Source of the DNA: Streptomyces sp. 2114.4
GTDB lineage: Bacteria; Actinomycetota; Actinomycetes; Streptomycetales; Streptomycetaceae
Length of the DNA stretch: 64,000 nucleotides
Reading direction: 5' to 3'
NCBI RefSeq assembly: GCF_900187385.1
Contig: NZ_FYEY01000001.1
Span: 186,001 to 250,000 of the forward strand
Under the pieces are notes generated by a model that made no database searches, was not told the origin of the DNA, and was given only the letters and a program-made list of their open reading frames with translations. Position numbers and translations under genes: made by a program. Below, piece after piece: positions 43,249 through 51,258 of this stretch; within the stretch, counting starts at the first letter, position 1; each line of letters opens with the position of its first letter.

Positions 43249-44613
43249 TCAGCGGGCCGGTTGCACCAGGATCAGGCGCCGGTCCGGCAGATGGCCGGTG
43301 AGCGCGACGGTCGGACCGTGCGACAGCATCTTCGGGTCCGGCACGTCCGAGGGGACCGGTGCCCGGGTGTCGAGCCGGTCGGCGGCTCCCGGCGCGGGCG
43401 GGAACGGCGCTGCCGTCTCGATCAGCCGCTGGTAGTACTCCAGCGACTTGGCCTGGTTCACGCTCACCGCCGCGGTGACGCGTCCTCGGTAGCCGTAGAC
43501 GGCAACCAGCCGGGCTTCCTTGAGCGACCCCTGGGCGATGACCACCTGGTCGGAGAAGGTGGGTACGCCGACCGACTTGATATTGAGTCCGAACTGGCTG
43601 GACCAGAACGCCGGGACCGTCAGATGAGGGCGTCTGCGTGGCCCGGGATTGACCATGTTGTGGGCCGCGACCTCCGCCTGGGCCACCGCGTTGCCCCAGT
43701 GCTCCAGCGAGAGCAGCTGGTACTCGAAGAGCGGGTGCGGGAAGCGGGCCACGTCACCGGCGGCGAAGACGTCATCGGTGACGATCCCGTACATGTCGAA
43801 GGCGCGGCAGCCCGCATCGCAGGTCACGCCCCGTGGGCCCGCGGCGAGTCCCGACTCGGCCAGCCACTCGGTGTTGCGGACCGCGCCGAGGGCCACGACG
43901 GCGACATCGGCGTCGATCCTCGTGCCGTCGGAGAACCGTGCGCCGGTGAGCCGGCTGTTGCCCTCCAGTGCGGTGACCGTCACCCCGCAGCGCAGATCGA
44001 CACCGTGGGCACGCTGCAGCTTCGCGGCAAGCGCACCCAGTGTTCCGCCGAGCGCACCGACCAGCGGCGCCGGGCCCCGCTCCGCGACCGTCACGGCAAG
44101 ACCGCGCTCCCGGCAGGCGGAGGCGATCTCCGAACCGGTGAACCCGGCGCCGATGACCAGGACGCGCTCCGGTGAGGCGTCAAGGTGCTCCACAAGGCGG
44201 CCCGCGTCCTCGCCGGTGCGCAGGGTGAACACCCCGTCCATGGCGGCCTCGGCCGGGTCGGGCCAGGGGCGGGCCCGGGTCCCGGTGGCGATCAGCAGCC
44301 GGTCGAAGGGCACCTCTTCGCCGTCGGCGAGGAGTACCTTTTTCCCGACCGGATCGAGGCCCGTGGCACGTACGCCGAGCTTCCAGTGCGCGTCCACGTC
44401 ACGGCCCCGGGGCAGCCCGGTGGTGTCGGCCGGCACCCTTCCGAGCAGCACCTGCTTGGACAACGGTGGCCTGTCGTACGGGGGGTGCGGTTCGTCGCCG
44501 ATCAGAGTCAGCGAGCCGGCGAACCCTTCGTCGCGCAGCGTCTCGGCGGCCCGCAGACCCGCGAGCGAGGCGCCGACGACGACGATGCGGCCCTCGCGTG
44601 GTTCACCCTGCAC
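43249..44613 (-). CDS. NAD(P)H-dependent ferredoxin reductase
   Basis: A 454-residue FAD enzyme of the rubredoxin/putidaredoxin-reductase type. It has an N-terminal FAD-binding GASLAGLRAAETLRDEG, a DRPPLSK block, the second dinucleotide motif VLVIGAGFTGSEIA and the C-terminal FAD site DDVFAAGDVARFPHP. GTG at 44613 overlaps the ferredoxin gene by 11 bp, so translation is coupled. It should reduce the adjacent ferredoxin for the adjacent P450. Confidence 0.92.
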   Translation of the reverse strand: MQGEPREGRIVVVGASLAGLRAAETLRDEGFAGSLTLIGDEPHPPYDRPPLSKQVLLGRVPADTTGLPRGRDVDAHWKLGVRATGLDPVGKKVLLADGEEVPFDRLLIATGTRARPWPDPAEAAMDGVFTLRTGEDAGRLVEHLDASPERVLVIGAGFTGSEIASACRERGLAVTVAERGPAPLVGALGGTLGALAAKLQRAHGVDLRCGVTVTALEGNSRLTGARFSDGTRIDADVAVVALGAVRNTEWLAESGLAAGPRGVTCDAGCRAFDMYGIVTDDVFAAGDVARFPHPLFEYQLLSLEHWGNAVAQAEVAAHNMVNPGPRRRPHLTVPAFWSSQFGLNIKSVGVPTFSDQVVIAQGSLKEARLVAVYGYRGRVTAAVSVNQAKSLEYYQRLIETAAPFPPAPGAADRLDTRAPVPSDVPDPKMLSHGPTVALTGHLPDRRLILVQPAR

Positions 44614-44812
44614 CGGGGCCCGCCTCCTCGCCCACGACGATCGCCTGCACCGGACACGCCGCCGCGGCCCGGAGAACATGTTCCCGCTGGTCGTCCGGGA
44701 CGGCCGGGGTGTACAACAGGGCCTCCTCGCCATGCACCGTGAACATGCGGGGAGCGAGGAAGGCGCACTGCGCATAGCCCTGGCATCGGTTGAGATCAAC
44801 GACGATGTTCAT
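44603..44812 (-). CDS. [3Fe-4S] ferredoxin for P450
   Basis: A 69-residue ferredoxin with C10-x5-C16 and C53-P. The position of the second cysteine of a 4Fe motif is Tyr13, leaving three cysteines, the signature of small [3Fe-4S] ferredoxins that serve P450s. The start at 44812 follows GGGAGGAG. It is the first gene of the three-gene electron-transfer operon. Confidence 0.92.
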   Translation of the reverse strand: MNIVVDLNRCQGYAQCAFLAPRMFTVHGEEALLYTPAVPDDQREHVLRAAAACPVQAIVVGEEAGPGAG

Positions 44813-45407
44813 CCCGCGCCACTCCTCCCACCGTCACACCCGCCACCACACTCGTCGTCTCCCGTCCTACAACCGGTCCCGGTGCGGCGCACGTGGTGCC
44901 GGGCCATCCGAGGGGTGCGCAGGGTGAGCGGAGGCAGGGTCACGAGCGGAAGCAGTGGCGCACCCCGGCGGCTCACCTTTCATGGGCCGGGCCCGGCGCA
45001 TCCTCGGCGGCGAGTGCCCGGCCGCCGCCTCGGACCCGGGTCAGCATCGGTGGTCACCCGGCGCCGATACGGCAGAAGCCGTCCACGCGGACGAGGAAAG
45101 CGCAACCGTCCACCGGAGGAAAGACTCAAAGGAGTGACAGCCGGACGGAGTTCACGCTCTCTGTCCAGACCAGGTGGGACCGCGTTCCAGGCCCGTATGG
45201 CTCATTCAAGTCCCCTTTCTTGACTGGTGGCAAAGGGTTGGGCAGCATCCGAACACCCCATGTCGGTGAGCTTGTTCGGCCGTGGAGCCGACCATCGATG
45301 CCCTGTGTGTGGCGATAAAACGGAACCGTACCGGGTTAATTGCGGAGCGGGATGAGTAACATCCAGCCAACCGCAGACCGATCAGGCAAGAGAGAGCAGG
45401 CTGTTTC
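44813..45407. other. Divergent intergenic region
   Basis: About 595 bp with promoters of the ferredoxin operon (left) and the histone-like gene (right). The right half (45130-45400) has lower G+C. No conserved gene or RNA is recognised. Confidence 0.5.
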
Positions 45408-46016
45408 ATGTCAGACGCGGATTTCGCTGTGCAGGTGGCTGCCAAGCTGAAGAGCATCGCGAAGGAGATCGACGAACTGCAGAAACTCCGGGCGAAGCTG
45501 GAAGACCTCCAGCAGCATCTCGGCACGGCGTCCCGGGAAGAAGCCGTTGCCCCGCAGTCCTCGGAGGCCGTCACCGCGGTGACAAAACCGGTGACCGTGC
45601 CCGCGGCGCGGCGCGGCAAGCCTGCCGCGCCGAAGGCCAAGCCGGCGAAGAAGGCCCCGGCCAAGGCGGCGGGGAGCACGAAGAAGGCACGCAAGTCCGC
45701 ACCGGCCCGGGGGAAGGCCCGGCAGCGGAACGCCACCCGCGCCGACCGCGTTCTCGCCCTGCTCGACGGACAGCCGCGCACGGTGACGGAGCTGACCAAG
45801 CTGCTGGCACAGGAGCATCCGGACCACACGGCACCGGAGACCGCCGTGCGCAACACCCTGGAGACCTCACTCGTCGCCAAGGGGCTGGCACACCGCAGCA
45901 AGCAGGGAAGGAGCGTCTTCTACTCCCTCCCCGGAGCCGCTGCCGAGGCCGGTGCCGAGGGCCGCGCGGCCCAGGCCGCCGACGCCCCTGAGGAGGCCGC
46001 TCCCGCCCGGGCCTGA
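45408..46016 (+). CDS. Histone-H1-like protein with coiled coil and winged-helix domain
   Basis: A 202-residue protein in three parts. Residues 8-45 form a coiled coil (KLKSIAKEIDELQKLRAKLEDLQQHL). Residues 60-110 are a Lys/Ala/Pro-rich H1-like tail with repeated KPAAPKAKPAKKAPAKAA. Residues 110-172 are a winged-helix DNA-binding domain (RVLALLDGQPRTVTELTKLLAQEHPDHTAPETAVRNTLETSLVAKGLAHRSKQGRSVFYSL). It probably binds DNA as a nucleoid-associated or regulatory protein. No direct partner is adjacent. Confidence 0.75.
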   Translation: MSDADFAVQVAAKLKSIAKEIDELQKLRAKLEDLQQHLGTASREEAVAPQSSEAVTAVTKPVTVPAARRGKPAAPKAKPAKKAPAKAAGSTKKARKSAPARGKARQRNATRADRVLALLDGQPRTVTELTKLLAQEHPDHTAPETAVRNTLETSLVAKGLAHRSKQGRSVFYSLPGAAAEAGAEGRAAQAADAPEEAAPARA

Positions 46017-46415
46017 CCGGGATCCCGTTCCTGTGGCGCCCGTCGGGAGACCGGGCGCCGAGGGGCGGCCCGGCGGGGAAGATCCCGGAGAGGGTTCCGG
46101 CGAGGGGGCCGGCGGCGCAGGGCGCGGCGCCGCCACGGCCCACCCTGGCGATCAGGTGTCCGGGCTTCTGAGACGATGAAGATCGACAAGAAGCCTTGCA
46201 GTGAGAGCGAACTGCCCGGCGGCCGAGACATCGTCGCGGCCCGATACGGGTCATACCACCGCATACACGGTGCTGACGCCGTCGGTGAAGGCAGTCGCAG
46301 GGGGGCGATACGGCCGAGTCTTGACGAACCGGCCCTGCCCGATCTTGACTGCCAGGGTCCCACCACCGCAGGGCCCCCACCAGGGGTGTTGCCCCCCTTA
46401 CCGAAGGTCACGAAC
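46017..46415. other. Intergenic region
   Basis: About 400 bp between the histone-like gene and the YqcI/YcgG gene. A plus-strand frame from 46176 runs into the latter gene, but its first 80 codons lack coding character, so the start at 46416 is preferred. Nothing else is seen. Confidence 0.4.
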
Positions 46416-47093
46416 ATGACGGTTGACGCCACCGCCGCCACCGAAGTCGACGCCTCCGCCGACGTCGGACGGTTCCTTCTCGGCGACGCCTTCCCTTGCC
46501 TGGCCGGTCGCTCGGCGTGGCGACAGGGCGGCATCGTCCATCGCCACTACACGTGGTTCGGGGATGACGAGACGGCCCGGCAGATGGCCGCTGATCTCCA
46601 GGCGTATGTGGAGGCGGTGGACTGGGCCGCCAAGCCCTTCACCAGCTTCGTGGCCACCTTCTCGGGCCCTCTGAACGTGTCGGAAGTCGAGTTCGAGGCG
46701 CTGCTGTGGCAGCAGCTGCAGGCGGTCCACGACTATGACAGCCTCACGTACCCCTGGGCCGAGGGCTACGACCACGATCCGTCGTCCGGGGCCTTCGCGT
46801 ACAGCGTCGCCGGGCACCCCTTCTTCGTGATCGGACTGCACGAAACGCACAGCCGCATCGGACGCCGGCCGCCCTTCCCCATGCTGGCCTTCAACTCCCA
46901 CGCCCAGTTCGACCGGATAAAGGCCGCGGGCCTGTGGGACCGGCTGCAGGAGAAGATCCGCAAACAGGACATCGAGCTGCAGGGCAACATCAACCCCAAC
47001 CTCGTGGAGTACGAGCAGCTTTCCGAGGCCCGTCGCTACTCGGGCCGACGCAAGCCGGCGGACTGGGCCTGCCCCTTCTCCGCCCGGGTGTGA
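46416..47093 (+). CDS. YqcI/YcgG-family (GntA-like heme oxygenase) protein
   Basis: A 225-residue protein of the YqcI/YcgG family, recognised by FPCLAGRSAWRQG near residue 27, the central YDHDPSSGAFAYSVAGHPFFVIGLH and the C-terminal ADWACPFS. In guanitoxin biosynthesis a member (GntA) is a heme-dependent N-hydroxylase of a guanidine, so an N-oxygenation role is possible but unproven. ATG at 46416 follows GAAGG. No biosynthetic partner is adjacent, so its substrate is unknown. Confidence 0.8.
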   Translation: MTVDATAATEVDASADVGRFLLGDAFPCLAGRSAWRQGGIVHRHYTWFGDDETARQMAADLQAYVEAVDWAAKPFTSFVATFSGPLNVSEVEFEALLWQQLQAVHDYDSLTYPWAEGYDHDPSSGAFAYSVAGHPFFVIGLHETHSRIGRRPPFPMLAFNSHAQFDRIKAAGLWDRLQEKIRKQDIELQGNINPNLVEYEQLSEARRYSGRRKPADWACPFSARV

Positions 47094-47211
47094 GACAACT
47101 CCGGTGTTTCGAGGGGCAGTTCACACCGGGAACTCCGCACGAACTCCGACGAAGCGTGGGGGCGGGGCGGGGCCGCGCCCCCTTGTATGACAGCGGACGG
47201 CCGGAAGGCGA

Positions 47212-47769
47212 TCAGGCGGTCTGCGGTCGCGTGGTCCGGCCCTCCTCCCCGGTGCCGTAGCGGGCGAGCTGACGGTCGTGGACGCGGCTGAGGAGCAGCA
47301 GCGAGGCGATCGCCCCGAGGAGGGCGCAGGCCATGTCCCACTGGGTGTCCCACTGGGTGTCCCACCGGTCCCCCTGGGTGGCGAGGAACGCGTCGGCACC
47401 GGCGCCGCCGATCAGCGCGCTCCACCACTCGATCAGTTCGAAGAACGCGCTGAAGGCCAGGCATGCGCACACCGTCAGCGGGGCCGGCCAGGCGCTGCCG
47501 CGCAGCGGGGAGGTGCGGACCAGAAGTTCGCGGACCAGGATGGCGGGCACGAAGCCCTGCACCAGGTGTCCGATCCGGTCGTAAGGATTGCGGGACAGGT
47601 CCAGCACGTCCTGGAGCCAGTGCCCCAGAGGGACCTCGGCGTAGGTGTAGTGCCCGCCGACGATCAGGATCAGTGCGTGCGCGGCGAGCAGGCAGCACAG
47701 CAGCGGGCTGAGCGGAAGGCGCCGCCACACCGGCGGGGCGGAGGGTGCGGCCCCGGCCGCATGAGGCAT
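47212..47769 (-). CDS. DUF2238 (YjdF-like) membrane protein
   Basis: A 185-residue protein with about five membrane helices: LLCCLLAAHALILIVGG, an intermediate helix around RIGHLVQGFVPAILV, APLTVCACLAFSAFFELIEWW and MACALLGAIASLLLL. YDRIGH and FELIEW followed by GDRWDTQWD are hallmarks of the DUF2238/YjdF family, whose function is unknown. The D-T-Q-W segment is duplicated by a 12-bp tandem repeat. ATG at 47769 is used; GTG at 47796 is an alternative. Confidence 0.8.
   Translation of the reverse strand: MPHAAGAAPSAPPVWRRLPLSPLLCCLLAAHALILIVGGHYTYAEVPLGHWLQDVLDLSRNPYDRIGHLVQGFVPAILVRELLVRTSPLRGSAWPAPLTVCACLAFSAFFELIEWWSALIGGAGADAFLATQGDRWDTQWDTQWDMACALLGAIASLLLLSRVHDRQLARYGTGEEGRTTRPQTA
47335..47364. 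repeat. 12-bp tandem repeat inside DUF2238 gene
   Basis: GTCCCACTGGGT is repeated twice (47335-47346, 47347-47358) with a partial third copy. On the coding strand it produces WDTQWDTQWD in the conserved acidic motif of the protein. Confidence 0.85.
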
Positions 47770-47928
47770 GTGCCCACCGAAGCGCCTATGACGCACCTGC
47801 GCAGCGAAGCCGTCACCATGCAGGACCGCATGTCGTCAGCCGGGATCCACGGTCCGACTGCGCCGATCTCATTACTGACGTGCACATGGCGCGTACGATC
47901 GGATGTCCCCCTACGGGAAGGCATCCCC

Positions 47929-48540
47929 ATGAAGAAGACATCCGCTCGCAGAGCCACCTGGCGCACGCTGCTCGCCCTGGGCGGCGTGGCAGCGTTAAGC
48001 GTGCCGGCCGCGGGCGCCGCCCAGGGCGTACCGCGCACCGCCGGGCACGGAGGGCGGGCCGGCGGTTGTGCCGTGGTGTATTTCGACCTCGGTGAGACGC
48101 TGGTACACACGGCAGAGGACAAGAGCGTGCGGTACATGCCGGGAGCCGCCAGGTATCTGCGGGCACTGCGCGCCCGCCATGTTCCGGTCGGACTGATCAC
48201 CAACGTTCCGCCCTCCTGGGGCTCCACCGACGCGGAGCGGGCAGCGGAGTTGAAAAGGGTGATCGACAAGGACTGGGTGGGCAGCAGCCCGTTCGCGTGG
48301 TCGGACTTCGGCGACCGGATCTTCACCCCGCGGACCGAGGCGGAAAGGAAGCCCGCGTCGGCGCTGTGGAAGCGCGCCAAGAACGCATCGGGCCGCTGTC
48401 GGGTGGTGTACCAGGCGGAGACGACGGAGGAAGTACGGATCAGCCGCTCTCTCGGGTACATCGCCTACCAGGCGGCCCGCCCCGAGTGGCCCGCTTACCT
48501 GCCGGTACCGGTGATCACCGCAATCGCGCAACTGCCCTGA
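47929..48540 (+). CDS. Secreted HAD-like protein lacking the general-acid Asp
   Basis: A 203-residue exported protein (signal TLLALGGVAALSVPAAGAA). The core starts VVYFDLGETLVH, a HAD motif I with the nucleophile Asp, but the second Asp of DxDxT is Gly-Glu. LITNVPPS fits motif II and AETTEEVRISRSLGYIAYQ fits the C-terminal part. Ordinary HAD phosphatases need the second Asp as general acid, so activity may be altered or lost. ATG at 47929 follows GGAAGG. It is divergent from the DUF2238 gene. Confidence 0.65.
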   Translation: MKKTSARRATWRTLLALGGVAALSVPAAGAAQGVPRTAGHGGRAGGCAVVYFDLGETLVHTAEDKSVRYMPGAARYLRALRARHVPVGLITNVPPSWGSTDAERAAELKRVIDKDWVGSSPFAWSDFGDRIFTPRTEAERKPASALWKRAKNASGRCRVVYQAETTEEVRISRSLGYIAYQAARPEWPAYLPVPVITAIAQLP

Positions 48541-49132
48541 GGAACGTGGCAGTCAAAGGCTTGTGAGGTGTGAGGCCATCACTCCGCCGCTGACCGGCTG
48601 TAGCGCTCCAGCCGGTCAGCCGGCTCCCCCCGGACGGGACGGCATCGGGAAGTGCCCGCCGTCCCTCTCGCCCCGGAATTCCCCCGTGGACGCGGGCGCG
48701 CCCGGCGTGGTTCCCACCACGTATGACACGGTCTCGTGACATGCGTCATACGGCATTCCGGCACTAACTAAGCTGGATAGTAGGCCATACCTCGGAGACA
48801 TAAGAGATTTGTCCGTCTTGGCCGATGAATACCCCGCACCGGGATAAGTGGCCTTCGGTCCGCTGCGCGCTTTTGCCCGCACGGTGACACACAAAGGCTT
48901 CTGACGGTTCAACAGCATTTTCGGGGATCCGGCAGCCGGACCAGCATGCTCCCGCGCCCATGACAAGGGCCACGCAACACTACGAAGCGAAGTAGTACTC
49001 AGAGTTTGTTGCCTTGCCTGCGCGGCGGTGCCAAGAATGACGAGCCGCAAGGCGTCTCCGCAGCTCAGGCGCGGAAATTGCACAGAGCCAGCCGCGCCAG
49101 GGACGCTCCGCAATTACCGATTGAGGTCACGC
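48541..49132. other. Leader region of CAP-protein gene
   Basis: About 590 bp without a gene. The part 48740-49130 is less G/C-rich and may contain a long untranslated leader or the promoter for the CAP-domain gene. I looked for a c-di-AMP riboswitch, as found before some Streptomyces cell-wall hydrolase genes, and did not find its conserved core. Confidence 0.4.
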
Positions 49133-49783
49133 ATGACGAAACATCGCAGGACGCGGCGATACCGGCAGATAACCGTCGCCGCCTTGGCCATAAGCGCCGT
49201 GGGCGTGCCCTCCGCAGCAATGGCTTGCCTGGGGCAGGGGAAAGAGGCCAGCCGGCACCACGGTCATTGGCAGAATGCGTCCTACGATCACCGGCAGGGG
49301 AAAGCGAAATGGGGCTCCGAGCGGGCTGCCGGCGCCTCGCAGAAGCCTGCCGCTTCTTCCGGCGCCGCGAAAACCGCCGGCGCTTCGAAAACCGCCGCCC
49401 CGGCATCCGGCGATGCAGCCCGTGTGGTGGAACTCGTCAACAAGGAGCGCAGCAAGGCCGGATGCTCCCCGCTGACCGTGAACGCGAAACTGACAAAGGC
49501 CGCCCAAGACCACAGCAAGGACATGGCGGGCCACAAGAATATGTCGCACACGGGCTCCGATGGCTCCTCCCCGGACGACCGGATCACGCGCGCCGGCTAC
49601 CACTGGAGCTCCTACGGCGAGAACGTGGCCTACGGGTACTCCACGCCCGAGAAGGTCATGGCGGGCTGGATGTCCAGCCCCGGCCACAAGCGGAACATCC
49701 TGGACTGCTCCTTCAAGGAGATCGGCGTCGGCCTCGCTCAGCCCGGCGATTACTGGACGCAGGACTTCGGCACGGCCGGCTGA
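49133..49783 (+). CDS. Secreted CAP/SCP-domain protein
   Basis: A 216-residue exported protein. A signal peptide (ITVAALAISAVGVPSAAMA) is followed by a low-complexity Ala/Ser/Lys linker up to about residue 95 and a CAP domain with VVELVNKERSKAGCSPL, DHSKDMAGHKNMSH, YGENVAYG and GWMSSPGHKRNILD. The conserved His/Glu residues of bacterial CAP domains are present. Roles proposed for this family include lipid binding and cell-wall-associated functions. ATG at 49133 follows GAGG. Confidence 0.88.
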   Translation: MTKHRRTRRYRQITVAALAISAVGVPSAAMACLGQGKEASRHHGHWQNASYDHRQGKAKWGSERAAGASQKPAASSGAAKTAGASKTAAPASGDAARVVELVNKERSKAGCSPLTVNAKLTKAAQDHSKDMAGHKNMSHTGSDGSSPDDRITRAGYHWSSYGENVAYGYSTPEKVMAGWMSSPGHKRNILDCSFKEIGVGLAQPGDYWTQDFGTAG

Positions 49784-49830
49784 GCACCGCCCGCAAGCCC
49801 CGCTGCAGGGGCCGGTGGTGGCGTGGGGCG

Positions 49831-50385
49831 CTACCCGGCTCGCGCCCTCCGCCACTCCACTTCCTCGGCAGCCATCGGGGCGTGGACGCCGCACACGTCA
49901 CCGACCTGCATACGGTCCGGGGTGCTGTACTCGCCGTAGGTGGCGATGACGGAGACGGCCACACGGGAATCGGGCTGCCAGAACGTACGGAAGTACGGGG
50001 CGTTCGCCTTGATTTCCGGGACCTCCACCAGGGGGACACCGCGCCGCTCCAGCAGGCGTTGCAGCTTGGCGAAACGAAGCCTGGGAGCGAACCGTCCGTA
50101 CCGGGCGCGAAGGGTGTCGTTGACGAGGGTGCGGTCCCGGCACGCGAGCCGGTGCACTTGCAGGGTGAAGTGGTGGCCCGACCAAGGGTGCCCGGCGGAT
50201 GCGCGGTTCCAGTGGAACTCGGCGAGGCCGTAGTCACGGAACATGCTGTGCTTGCCGAAGGTGTTCTCGGCGAAGCCCGGCCCCAGGACCTCGGTGACGC
50301 GGTCGGGAGGGGCCGTGGGGCCCACACCGAGCACGGTGCCGGTGGTGACCACGTCCAGGTAGAACGCCAGGGAGTACGGAGTCAA
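49831..50385 (-). CDS. Hypothetical protein, coupled to upstream gene through a TTG start
   Basis: A 184-residue protein starting LTPYSLAFYLDVVTTGTVLG and containing GPGFAENTFGKHSMFRDYGLAEFHWNR and WSGHHFTLQVHRL. The pattern resembles Streptomyces hypothetical or immunity-like proteins, but no family is certain. No ATG or GTG fits. TTG at 50385 overlaps the upstream gene's TGA as TTGA, with GAGG upstream, making coupled translation likely. Confidence 0.6.
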   Translation of the reverse strand: MTPYSLAFYLDVVTTGTVLGVGPTAPPDRVTEVLGPGFAENTFGKHSMFRDYGLAEFHWNRASAGHPWSGHHFTLQVHRLACRDRTLVNDTLRARYGRFAPRLRFAKLQRLLERRGVPLVEVPEIKANAPYFRTFWQPDSRVAVSVIATYGEYSTPDRMQVGDVCGVHAPMAAEEVEWRRARAG

Positions 50386-51242
50386 AGGCTGGTCCTCGAT
50401 GGGGTGTGGTGCCCCGTAGGTACGGATTGCGGGTGTGCGGGGCGCCACCCTTTCCGGAGAAGGCGGTCCACTGCTTGATCGAGCATGGCTCGGCCCTCCC
50501 CGGGGTGCCACCAGAATGACCAGTTGACGTCGATCGTCATCGTGATGAAGTCGTCGTACCCGGGCCCGTCGGGGTACACCGTGCCACAGGACTTGTTCAC
50601 CCTCAGCAGGAACGGGTACCGGACGCTGCGCCGGGGCACGGTCACCCAGGTGCGGCCGTGCGCATGCTCGCGAGGGACCAGGACGCGACGCAGCTTGTTG
50701 TCGTGGTCGTCGATGCGCAGTTCCTTGTTCGCGAGGTGCCGGTCGGGTTCAGGCAGCCGGGCCCAGGTGTGGTCGATGTGCATCTCGTCCCAGGCCAGGT
50801 GCTTGCCTTCGGGGGCTTCACACGGGTCGTCGAGTACGCGGTCGACCATGGTGAGCATCGCCCGCTCGTCCAGTGTTGCTGCCTCCATGATCTGGGGGTC
50901 CCGGTAAGTTGAGTGGACGTCAGGCGGCGACTGCGGGGTCGTCAGGATCCAGTTCCCTCGCGGCGGACTGCCTTCGGCCGGCAAGCCGTACCCGTCCACC
51001 CAGTTTCTGGTCACCCCGAACGTCATGGGCCTGACGAGTCCGTCGCACAGTTCGGCCAGCCCGCGGACAGCGCCATGGGCGGTGATGCGCTCCCGCTCGA
51101 TCGGATTCCGGTCGGGGGTGGACCCCAGGGTGGACTCCCACTGGTAGCCGCGCTCCAGCACGATCGTCTGGCTGTCGTTGAAGAGGTAGTGCTCGGTCGG
51201 CTCCGACGGTTCCGGCGACTCCGACAGCCTCGTGTCTCGCAT
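50382..51242 (-). CDS. Hypothetical protein
   Basis: A 286-residue soluble protein with a Trp/Arg-rich middle (LAWDEMHIDHTWARLPEPDR) and the C-terminal SFWWHPGEGRAMLDQAVDRLLRKGW. No family is recognised. It follows the FtsX-like exporter gene by 16 bp and overlaps the next gene's start, so it is part of the PadR-ABC-FtsX transcript. Paired with the smaller downstream protein it could form a functional couple such as toxin/immunity, but no catalytic motif supports this. Confidence 0.6.
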   Translation of the reverse strand: MRDTRLSESPEPSEPTEHYLFNDSQTIVLERGYQWESTLGSTPDRNPIERERITAHGAVRGLAELCDGLVRPMTFGVTRNWVDGYGLPAEGSPPRGNWILTTPQSPPDVHSTYRDPQIMEAATLDERAMLTMVDRVLDDPCEAPEGKHLAWDEMHIDHTWARLPEPDRHLANKELRIDDHDNKLRRVLVPREHAHGRTWVTVPRRSVRYPFLLRVNKSCGTVYPDGPGYDDFITMTIDVNWSFWWHPGEGRAMLDQAVDRLLRKGWRPAHPQSVPTGHHTPSRTSL

Positions 51243-51258
51243 GGCGGGGCAACACCCT

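Noticed and set aside
48741..49132. c-di-AMP (ydaO-type) riboswitch before the CAP-protein gene
   Set aside because: Such riboswitches precede some cell-wall hydrolase genes in Streptomyces, but I could not find the conserved core elements in this leader.
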